A model generated the notes under the pieces. That model ran no database searches, was not told the DNA's origin, and saw nothing but the letters and a program-made list of their open reading frames with translations. The position numbers and the translations under genes are program-made. From Hydrogenovibrio sp. 3SP14C1 (lineage in GTDB: Bacteria; Pseudomonadota; Gammaproteobacteria; Thiomicrospirales; Thiomicrospiraceae), in NCBI RefSeq assembly GCF_029625905.1, contig NZ_JARTLM010000002.1:62001-126000 (forward strand): a stretch of 64,000 nucleotides of DNA, given 5' to 3'. Shown here one piece after another: positions 45,091 through 51,311 of this stretch. Within the stretch, counting starts at the first letter, position 1. Each line of letters starts with the position of its first letter.

Positions 45091-45597
45091 ATGAAAAAAA
45101 TAATATGGTCATTAGGTGGAGGCTTTGTTTTGATGGCGCTGATGGCACCTGTTTTTGCTAAAACCGTACAAATAGGCGCCTTAGTGGCTGGTCAGGTTGA
45201 AAATGTATATGTTAAAACCGGTCAGCAGGTCAAAGCGGGTCAGTTATTAATGAAAATTGACGATACCCGTTACCAAGCTAAGTTAAAAGCTTTGCAAGCT
45301 ACGGTTGAAATGACACGTTTAAAAAAGGCAGATGCGAAGATTGAATTGGATCAAGCATTAGATTTATATGACAGAACGGTTTCCGCTAAACGGGAATTGG
45401 ATGCGGCACAGTTGGCTTTCGATGTTGCGCACCAATCCTACTTAAAAGCACAGGCAGAACTGAAAATGAGCCAGGCCTGGTCAAAATATTATGTAATCAA
45501 AGCGCCTGTGGCAGGCAAGATCAAAGCGATTAATGCCCCAAAGGGAGCAACGGTTTACAAAGAAAATACGCCCATGATTCAGATTGAAGCCCCTTAG
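45091..45597 (+). CDS. Minimal HlyD/RND-type periplasmic adaptor
   Basis: 168 residues: signal peptide, one lipoyl half-motif (GQVENVYVKTGQQVKAGQLLMKID), a hairpin of about 70 residues and the closing lipoyl half (VAGKIKAINAPKGATVYKEN), then stop. Family members of 350 or so residues carry a beta-barrel and membrane-proximal domain after this; both are absent. It may be a complete mini-adaptor or an eroded one. The exact CCAGGCCTGG at 45471 is in the hairpin coding region. The stop lies inside a hairpin that also ends the convergent gene. Confidence 0.8.
   Translation: MKKIIWSLGGGFVLMALMAPVFAKTVQIGALVAGQVENVYVKTGQQVKAGQLLMKIDDTRYQAKLKALQATVEMTRLKKADAKIELDQALDLYDRTVSAKRELDAAQLAFDVAHQSYLKAQAELKMSQAWSKYYVIKAPVAGKIKAINAPKGATVYKENTPMIQIEAP
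45471..45480. repeat. CCAGGCCTGG palindrome inside the adaptor gene
   Basis: Exact copy; right flank GGTCAAAAT matches the extended consensus seen in other copies. Codes for part of SQAWSK. Confidence 0.85.
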
Positions 45598-45617
45598 TTT
45601 TTGTATTTCTAGGGGCT
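45588..45617. terminator. Bidirectional hairpin shared by two convergent stops
   Basis: AGCCCC-TTAG at 45588-45597 and CTAGGGGCT at 45609-45617 form a stem over a T-rich loop; it contains the TAG of the adaptor gene and the TAG of the reverse-strand DUF4870-type gene. T residues beyond the arm suit forward termination. Confidence 0.65.
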
Positions 45618-45981
45618 ATTTCTCAGGGGGTTCGTTTCCAAAACCAAAAAAAGATCCCACAATGGGTGTTTGTCTTTCTAAAGCGCTTAACCCTTTGATT
45701 GAGCGAACAATTAACCAAACAATCCACCATAAGATAATAAACCCGCCAATGAAAACAGGGGTCAGCAACAAGCCGACCACAAAGTAAATCAGTCCATACC
45801 AAAACGTTTGAATCTGAAATTGATAATGCGCTGTTAGCCAAGCAGGCGTATCTTTTTCGGATCGTTTGATATAAGCAATCACGACACCGACAATAGCCGT
45901 AACGCCAGCCAGTAAACTACATAAATAAAGTATGTAGGTTACCTTTGCCAATGTTGTGTCAGCAGTGGCTGGTTGTGACAT
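45616..45981 (-). CDS. DUF4870-type small membrane protein
   Basis: 121 residues with about three hydrophobic segments (VTYILYLCSLLAGVTAIVGVVIAYI, FWYGLIYFVVGLLLTPVFIGGFI and WIVWLIVRSIKG). The spacing of the segments, the HYQF turn and the C-terminal KGLSALERQ fit DUF4870. Function unknown. Strong GGAGG before the ATG at 45981. Convergent with the adaptor gene. Confidence 0.78.
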   Translation of the reverse strand: MSQPATADTTLAKVTYILYLCSLLAGVTAIVGVVIAYIKRSEKDTPAWLTAHYQFQIQTFWYGLIYFVVGLLLTPVFIGGFIILWWIVWLIVRSIKGLSALERQTPIVGSFFGFGNEPPEK

Positions 45982-46020
45982 GAATCAATCTCCTCTCAAA
46001 CAACTCTTGATTCAAAGTCT

Positions 46021-47130
46021 TTACTTAGACTGAGATGACGTCATAAATGGATAGTCCGTATATCCTTCTGCACCACCACCATAAAAGGTGTCAGGATTAG
46101 GCGTGTTAAGCTCAGCCCCTTGTTCAAATCGTGCAGCCAAGTCTGGGTTGGCAATATATGACCGTCCAAAGGCAATGGCATCTGCAATCCCTTTAGCCAC
46201 GGTCTGTTCCGCTTTTTCAGCATCATAGTTGCCGCAAAAGATAAGTGCGCCTTTAAACTGGTCACGTAAAGCCTTACGGAACTCATCCGTTAAAGGTGCA
46301 CCTCCGGCCCAATCCGGTTCTGCAATATGCAGATAAGCAATACCGCGATCGGTAAACGCTTTTGCTAAATATAAAGTCATCTCCTCAGATGCTTCATCAT
46401 TCATATCGTGTGCAACGAAATTAGGTGATAAACGAACCCCAACCTTTTCTTTGCCAACGGCCTCAATAACCGCATCCAATACTTCTAAAACTAATCGCGC
46501 TCGGTTTTGAATGCTGCCACCATATTCATCCGTTCGGTGATTGGTATTGGTGGCTAAAAACTCATGTAGCAAATACCCATTGGCCGAGTGTACCTCAAAG
46601 AAGTCAAATCCAGCGTTAAGACCACGAATGGCTGCCTTGCGGTATTGCTCAACAATGTCCGGCAATTCGTCGGTTTGCAAAGCTCTTGGCATCGCGCACG
46701 GCATCATTTTTAAAGAACCGCCTTCAACAGGTGCACTGCATTGACTATTTTCAGCCTGTATCGCGGAAGGGGCGACTGGCGCCGCGCCTTTTTCTTGAAT
46801 TTCTGTATTTGAGATGCGTCCAACATGCCAAAGCTGTAACGACATATGACCGCCTTTAGCATGAACACTGTCCACGACTTTTTTCCAACCGGTTTCTTGA
46901 GCATCGGTGTAGATACCAGGGGTATAAGCATAGCCCTGTCCCTGTTGAGAAACAGGTGTCGCTTCGGTCACAATTAATCCAGCGGTAGCGCGTTGCGTAT
47001 AATATTCCACGTTCAATTCACCCGGTACATTGCCGGGTTGCTGGGCGCGGCTTCTGGTTAAGGGTGCCATGAAAATGCGATTCGGTAAATCGGTGTTTCC
47101 AATCTTAAGAGGGGATAACAAATGTTTCAT
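46021..47130 (-). CDS. nemA: Old-yellow-enzyme alkene reductase (NemA-like)
   Basis: 369 residues of the FMN-dependent OYE barrel: NRIFMAPLTRSRAQQPGNVP at the N terminus, FEVHSANGYLLHEFLATNTNHRTDEYGGS and GGAEGYTDYP at the C-terminal part. OYEs reduce activated C=C and nitro compounds with NADPH; in vivo substrate unknown. AGGAG ribosome site. No regulator gene (nemR-type) beside it. The region upstream up to tRNA-Asn holds no gene. The exact paralogue assignment is by resemblance only. Confidence 0.9.
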   Translation of the reverse strand: MKHLLSPLKIGNTDLPNRIFMAPLTRSRAQQPGNVPGELNVEYYTQRATAGLIVTEATPVSQQGQGYAYTPGIYTDAQETGWKKVVDSVHAKGGHMSLQLWHVGRISNTEIQEKGAAPVAPSAIQAENSQCSAPVEGGSLKMMPCAMPRALQTDELPDIVEQYRKAAIRGLNAGFDFFEVHSANGYLLHEFLATNTNHRTDEYGGSIQNRARLVLEVLDAVIEAVGKEKVGVRLSPNFVAHDMNDEASEEMTLYLAKAFTDRGIAYLHIAEPDWAGGAPLTDEFRKALRDQFKGALIFCGNYDAEKAEQTVAKGIADAIAFGRSYIANPDLAARFEQGAELNTPNPDTFYGGGAEGYTDYPFMTSSQSK

Positions 47131-47390
47131 GGTGCACTCCTGGAGTTTGATAAATGATAATCCACATTATGGAGAACAACTTAACCTAATACAACCTAAA
47201 CAAAATGAATGCATTATGAATTAACAATAAGCCAATATGTTAGCCAGCTTCTCACTATATTTTTGTTTTTTCTCAAAATATTATGAAGCCTTAGGGCGGG
47301 TGATAGAGTTATCTTGGAACCAAGAAGTCTTACCTTTTAAATAGAGCCGTCAATAAAGGGGATAAAGTTACAATTTTTTTGAAAAAAGGG
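47131..47390. other. Non-coding gap between nemA and tRNA-Asn
   Basis: About 260 AT-rich bases with no ORF of note. It contains an ATGCAT dyad and A/T runs near 47200-47280, probably the nemA promoter area on the reverse strand. I see no operator or RNA gene that I can support. Confidence 0.5.
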
Positions 47391-47418
47391 TTGTCAGCGC
47401 GAAAAAATTCTCTATAAT
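47391..47418 (+). promoter_or_regulatory. Strong promoter of the tRNA-Asn gene
   Basis: -35 TTGTCA (47391-47396), 16-bp spacer, -10 TATAAT (47413-47418), followed by GC-poor DNA and the mature tRNA at 47451. Confidence 0.75.
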
Positions 47419-47450
47419 ACGCCTCATCAAGTTAACGCTTGATCGACAAT

Positions 47451-47526
47451 TCCCGATTAGTTCAGTTGGTAGAACACCGGACTGTTAATCCGTATGTCGC
47501 TGGTTCGAGTCCAGCATCGGGAGCCA
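47451..47526 (+). tRNA. tRNA-Asn (GTT)
   Basis: 76 bases with encoded CCA. Acceptor arms TCCCGAT and ATCGGGA pair perfectly; the anticodon loop has GTT at 47484-47486 in CGGACTGTTAATCCG; the T-arm TGGTTCGAGTCCAG is standard. Encoded in the forward strand, opposite to its neighbours, beside an apparent accessory stretch. A terminator follows. Confidence 0.98.
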
Positions 47527-47532
47527 CATTAT

Positions 47533-47583
47533 AAAGCCAGATATTTCAACCGCTTAGGTGCGTTTGAAGTCTGGCTTTTTTAT
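47533..47583 (+). terminator. Terminator of tRNA-Asn
   Basis: AAAGCCAGA at 47533-47541 pairs with TCTGGCTTT around 47570-47578, with inner TTTCAA/TTGAA pairs; T-run at the end. It terminates the single-tRNA transcript. Confidence 0.7.
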
Positions 47584-47644
47584 TTTCTAACGTTGCGTAA
47601 AGTGTTTGTACTGTCGAATTTGTGATTGCCTCGTTGGGGACAGT

Positions 47645-48808
47645 CTACAGCGCAAATTGTAATTGAATGGTCAGTCTGTCGTCTTTGATTTGCCCGTCGG
47701 GGGCATGCGTATCCTGACTGTATTCCAGCATTCCTTTTGCGTTCGGCATCGGGTAATAACTCAACCCTGCAATAATTGTATCTGTATGGTCGTGTCCGTC
47801 ATTTTGTTGTGATGATTGATAGCGCAGTAAAGGCACCCAGTGATGCGGCATAAACATGACTGCCTGAACATAACCATCAGCATTTTGCTCTTTTTTTGAA
47901 CCGGTTGCATACTGATCATGTGCTTGCATATACACCGCGGTCAGTCGCATAGTGTTATGCATTAGATCCGCTTGGGTGTCAATGCCATAACGGTCGAAGT
48001 TTCTTGCCTGAGTAGTGCAATTGACAGAAGTTGACTTACATTCTCCTGAAACGCCGAAAGTTCCGACCATCCAGTCTTTATTGACCTCCCAGGCCAATCG
48101 GCCTAGATAGACGGTTGAATCTTCACCGACCATATCATCGGTTAAACCGCCGACACTGACATCGTAAAAAAGGCGGTCGGCGATATGCCCGAATAATGAT
48201 ACCTGTTGACGAGGGTGGCGTAATTGACCATCGACCCCGCTGAAACTGTCGTTGGTAATATTGTAGTGGCTCACTGTCATGCGACGCATGTCGGACAAAG
48301 TATCATAGGGGTCGGAAAAAAAACTTGGTGCATAAGATACTTGAAGGTGCAGGCCTGGTGAGAATCCATATCCCATCGCAGTCGTGCCATTGACCAAGCC
48401 GAACCCGTCTTCTCCTTCGGCTTCGATATCGACATAAGTTGCGATATTGCGGTAGTTGCCGCCGGCAATTAACTCAACTTCATGAATTGCGCGCATTTCT
48501 TTTTTACCAGATTTCTTTTTATCGTATGGGCGAGAGGTGATCACTGCGGCAATCGGGAACTGATTCATCATCTTTTTAAAGTTGTTTTTCGAGGCGAGAT
48601 GGCGAGAAGTGTCGAAGGTATAACCGTTCATTTTGTACAAACGTCCGGTTGAATTTAAAGCCGGGTAAGCAGTGTGACACTCGATACATTTTTCTTGTTC
48701 CTGTCGGGCAAATGCGGGTGTTGCGTTTGCAGAAGTTGGCATTAACAATATCGTTAAGGTCGTCATTTCCAAAAGAATCCAATAGAGCGGGGTGCGTAGT
48801 CTAAACAT
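47645..48808 (-). CDS. Outer-membrane monoheme cytochrome-porin, Cyc2-like
   Basis: 387 residues: a signal peptide (LLEMTTLTILLMPTSANA), then FARQEQEKCIECHTAYPALN, where CIECH (Cys41, Cys44, His45) binds haem c, followed by STGRLYKMNGYTFD, then about 330 residues of amphipathic strands with Tyr/Phe/Trp at girdle positions. This order is that of Cyc2, the fused cytochrome-porin linked to Fe(II) oxidation in Acidithiobacillus and Zetaproteobacteria, where the haem plug sits in the pore. Iron oxidation is inference; other outer-membrane electron transfer is possible. The strand count (about 14-16) and a last residue Leu, rather than Phe, are caveats. AAGGAG precedes the ATG. Confidence 0.72.
   Translation of the reverse strand: MFRLRTPLYWILLEMTTLTILLMPTSANATPAFARQEQEKCIECHTAYPALNSTGRLYKMNGYTFDTSRHLASKNNFKKMMNQFPIAAVITSRPYDKKKSGKKEMRAIHEVELIAGGNYRNIATYVDIEAEGEDGFGLVNGTTAMGYGFSPGLHLQVSYAPSFFSDPYDTLSDMRRMTVSHYNITNDSFSGVDGQLRHPRQQVSLFGHIADRLFYDVSVGGLTDDMVGEDSTVYLGRLAWEVNKDWMVGTFGVSGECKSTSVNCTTQARNFDRYGIDTQADLMHNTMRLTAVYMQAHDQYATGSKKEQNADGYVQAVMFMPHHWVPLLRYQSSQQNDGHDHTDTIIAGLSYYPMPNAKGMLEYSQDTHAPDGQIKDDRLTIQLQFAL
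48349..48358. repeat. GCAGGCCTGG near-copy of the palindrome in the cytochrome-porin gene
   Basis: Nine of ten bases match CCAGGCCTGG. Present in a gene that otherwise looks acquired. Confidence 0.7.
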
Positions 48809-48950
48809 CGTACTTCTCCTTGTTCTCAGTGCATTAAGTCATGACTGGTATTTTGGATATCCGTGACCGATGTGTTTAGCCAGCAAAAGAGAAAAGTCGG
48901 CGAGGACTTTTTCGATGGTTACAACTGAGTGCGGGTGAGAATAATTTTTC

Positions 48951-49030
48951 TATAACACGTCTCTATCAAACAGTCGCTCTTGGTCATTATTTCTGGTTGG
49001 TTCAGTTGGCTGAGCATCGGTAATCTAGTC
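48951..49030 (+). pseudogene. Degenerate tRNA-like remnant resembling the tRNA-Asn promoter and 5' half
   Basis: TCTATAACACGTCTC (48950-48964) is close to TCTATAATACGCCTC before tRNA-Asn. About 30 bases on, GGTTCAGTTGGCTGAGCATCGG (49000-49021 region) resembles the D-arm of the real tRNA, GTTCAGTTGGTAGAACACCGG. The anticodon stem and 3' half are not recoverable. I read it as an eroded copy, not a working tRNA. Confidence 0.55.
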
Positions 49031-49031
49031 T

Positions 49032-49060
49032 AAAACCAGGGCTTGCAATCAAGCGCCTGG
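49032..49060 (-). terminator. Terminator of the Spy-like gene
   Basis: On the reverse strand CCAGG-C-GCTTG / CAAGC-CCTGG (49037-49060) closes over a 4-base loop and is followed by TTTT. It lies 27 bp after the gene. Confidence 0.75.
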
Positions 49061-49086
49061 CAAAGCTTAGGTGAAAATATATTGGA

Positions 49087-49635
49087 TCAGTTGCCCATCA
49101 TATTTTGACGGTATTCATGCATTTGTTCTTTTTGCTCTTTTGTGAGGACATTCTGCATTTTGTGTTGCATTTCGATACGTTCCATCAGAACTTTTTTACG
49201 AGCCTGAGACAGTTTGTCATAGGCGTTGCTGATGGCTTTCTTATCTGGGGTTTCGGCAGCGAGTAATTTGCCGAGTTCTTGTCGCTCTTTCCATATAGCA
49301 CGCATATCGCGACTTTGGGTTTTCATGGCATTGGAACTGATTTTGTTAAATTGCTTTATTTGTGAGTCGCTGAAGCGCATGTTCATGTGATAACCCATAC
49401 CTGAGCCAATACCGGGTCCCATGCCATAGCTTTGCATCATGCCGTAGCCCATACCATGTCCTTGAGACATAGCATTTGGGTTGTAGCTGTTCATCATGCC
49501 GGGTCCCATGCCATAGCCCATCATTCCTTGAGGGTAGGGCATGACATTGCCTGAAGTATCGTCAGCCATAACAGGTGAAAGTGTAGAAAATCCGATTATG
49601 GACGAGATAAAGAGTGCTTTAACTGAAGTGTTCAT
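49087..49635 (-). CDS. Periplasmic Met/Gly-rich Spy/CpxP-like protein
   Basis: 182 residues: signal peptide to about 24 (ISSIIGFSTLSPVMA), a low-complexity Met-Gly-Tyr block (residues about 30-85, repeats of MGYGM and GPGMM) and a helical LTXXQ-type part (KQFNKISSNAMK and LTKEQKEQMHEYR). The helical half fits Spy/CpxP/ZraP chaperones. The Met/His-rich block resembles copper- or metal-binding tails. Function is not settled. AAGGAG before the ATG. It is the reverse-strand neighbour of the cytochrome-porin. Confidence 0.72.
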   Translation of the reverse strand: MNTSVKALFISSIIGFSTLSPVMADDTSGNVMPYPQGMMGYGMGPGMMNSYNPNAMSQGHGMGYGMMQSYGMGPGIGSGMGYHMNMRFSDSQIKQFNKISSNAMKTQSRDMRAIWKERQELGKLLAAETPDKKAISNAYDKLSQARKKVLMERIEMQHKMQNVLTKEQKEQMHEYRQNMMGN

Positions 49636-49876
49636 TTTGATCTCCTTCTTTTTATTTAAAAAAGATAATCTATCAAAATCGCAGGTTGAACCACATGTAT
49701 GAATTCATTGATTCACCGAAGTAACGACATTTATAACAGTATGAGAGTATTACAAATTTAAACACTGAATCAAACTGTTACATCTATTGCGATTAATTTC
49801 AATTGTGCACCTTAAAATTCGAAGTGTCAAATATACGTATCACTTGTGGTTGTGTGGTATTTCAAGGAGTTAGGGC
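49636..49876. other. Non-coding gap before the Spy-like gene
   Basis: About 240 AT-rich bases with no ORF of note; the Spy-like gene's reverse-strand promoter should lie here. I see no clear -35/-10 pair or operator. Confidence 0.4.
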
Positions 49877-49902
49877 ATAAAAAAACCTGCCGAAGCAGGT
49901 TA
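49877..49902 (-). terminator. Intrinsic terminator after the DUF2202 gene
   Basis: AACCTGC-CGAA-GCAGGTT stem flanked by A-runs; on the reverse strand it ends in TTTTTT. Confidence 0.8.
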
Positions 49903-49922
49903 AAAAGGGAACTATCATTTGA

Positions 49923-49974
49923 TTAGCACGCTTGTTGCATCAAGCGTGCTAACTTGGCTAGGTTAGTAGCCTAG
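49923..49974 (-). other. Two extra hairpins between the DUF2202 stop and its terminator
   Basis: TTAGCACGCTTG (49923-49934) and CAAGCGTGCTAA (49941-49952) are perfect 12-bp arms around a 6-base loop; next to it CTAGG (49958-49962) and CCTAG (49970-49974). They follow the stop and precede the terminator, so the 3' end holds three hairpins. They may stabilise the mRNA or be a small RNA. Confidence 0.55.
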
Positions 49975-49977
49975 GGT

Positions 49978-50580
49978 TTATTCCATTGGTGAATTCACGA
50001 TTTCGTTGAATTCTTCTTCTGAAATATATTGTGGTTCATATTCCAATCCTGTTTCTTGGAATAGCTTCCAAAAAGAACGCAGGTGGTTTCTTGAACCTTT
50101 CATTAAGTTTTCATACACCTCGACGATGTCAGGATTATCTTCTACTTTGCTGATTTTTTCAGCAATGTCACGAATATCTAGTTCTTCAATTTGAATCCCA
50201 ACGCGAAGCGCATCTTCATAGCTTGTTGATCCTGCTTCAGTCAAAGCAACATAAAGCTCAGTAAAGTGATAATCGGTAAAGATACCAACCGAATCGTCCA
50301 ATACCGGGTCAGCTAGTGCATATGTTTCCAATAATGATTTAATGGTTTCTGTGTGCTTTGTTTCTGAGTCAGCAATGTTTTGGAAAATGTTTACTTCCCA
50401 ACGTTCATAAAGGGTTAAATAAACATCACGAGCCAGTTTTTCTTCCTCTCTCATATAAAGTAAGCCACTTTCTTCATCAGCCGAAATTTGTCCAATGATT
50501 GATGTATCCGTAGCACTTGCTTGTGATGCAAAGGTTGTTAAAAAACCTGATAATAATAAAGTCAAAAGTACATTTTTCAT
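49978..50580 (-). CDS. Periplasmic DUF2202 ferritin-like protein
   Basis: 200 residues: a signal peptide (LLTLLLSGFLTTFASQASA), then LLYMREEEKLARDVYLTLYE and NIADSETKHTETIKSLLETY, then ELDIRDIAEKISKV, the EEEK and ExxH signature of the DUF2202 ferritin-like fold. Carboxylate/histidine clusters of this type often bind a di-iron centre, not demonstrated here. A GAGGTAAC ribosome site precedes the ATG. Co-located with the cytochrome-porin and Spy-like genes. Confidence 0.82.
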   Translation of the reverse strand: MKNVLLTLLLSGFLTTFASQASATDTSIIGQISADEESGLLYMREEEKLARDVYLTLYERWEVNIFQNIADSETKHTETIKSLLETYALADPVLDDSVGIFTDYHFTELYVALTEAGSTSYEDALRVGIQIEELDIRDIAEKISKVEDNPDIVEVYENLMKGSRNHLRSFWKLFQETGLEYEPQYISEEEFNEIVNSPME

Positions 50581-50844
50581 AACTTGTTACCTCGTTTTTT
50601 TGAACTTTCGATTGTCATCATATCAATGTTTTTCAATAAATGTAAACTTTTTACATATTATTTTTCTATGATTAACAATAAGTTTTGTTTATAGGTAGAT
50701 AAAATATTGAGATAACCGGGGTGTAAGAGGTAACTCGTTGTTATTAAAAGTAAGTCGAGGAGTGATTGGCATGGCGTGAGGTTCATAAGCTTTTTTTGTT
50801 TAAATTTTTTCCTTAGAATTGCTTTAAATTTTGATGAATTCGTG

Positions 50845-50850
50845 TATCAT
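50845..50850 (+). promoter_or_regulatory. -10 box of the first SRP RNA gene
   Basis: TATCAT in the context TTCGTGTATCATTCAT, eight bases before the RNA 5' end. The second SRP gene has TATGAT in a matching context (51079-51084). Confidence 0.55.
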
Positions 50851-50857
50851 TCATCGC

Positions 50858-50965
50858 GGTAACTTGTTCGTCCCCTCGCGACGATAGGTTGGGAACTCCG
50901 CCAGGTCCGGAAGGAAGCAACGGTACCTTCTGATTCGTGCGCCGAGATAAGGCGGGCAGGTTGCC
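50858..50965 (+). ncRNA. ffs: Signal recognition particle 4.5S RNA, copy 1
   Basis: About 108 bases. The conserved apical loop GGTCCGGAAGGAAGCA that binds Ffh is present, and the ends GGTAAC...GTTGCC pair. The RNA with Ffh targets nascent inner-membrane proteins. It lies just upstream of dnaX, its usual place in gammaproteobacteria. A second near-identical copy follows 126 bp later. Confidence 0.93.
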
Positions 50966-51091
50966 TCTATTTTCCTTTCTAGTTCTAATTTTTTCCTGAA
51001 ATCTGAATTTTTTGACTGCGTTTTAAATGCGGTTATAGCCTGTTTCATTGTCTGGGTTTAATTTCTCATTATTTCGTGTATGATTTATATG

Positions 51092-51201
51092 GGTGGCTCT
51101 GTTCGTCCTCTCGCGACGATAGGTTGGGAACTCCGCCAGGTCCGGAAGGAAGCAACGGTACCTTCTGATTCGTGCGCCGAGATCAGGCGGGCAGGGTCGC
51201 C
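51092..51201 (+). ncRNA. ffs: Signal recognition particle 4.5S RNA, copy 2
   Basis: About 110 bases, near-identical to copy 1 in the apical and central part. The ends are GGTGGC...GTCGCC. Compared with copy 1 the fourth pair changes from A-T to G-C, a compensatory change that keeps the end stem, so this copy looks functional. It has its own TATGAT box. dnaX starts 110 bp downstream. Confidence 0.92.
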
Positions 51202-51311
51202 TCTTCTATTTACCCGTGCAAAACGGTTCAAAATTCTTTATCTAATTAAACTCGCATTCCTTGTATTTCACGTTAAAATAGTCTTATTTCAATTCTTAAG
51301 AATCTTAACTT

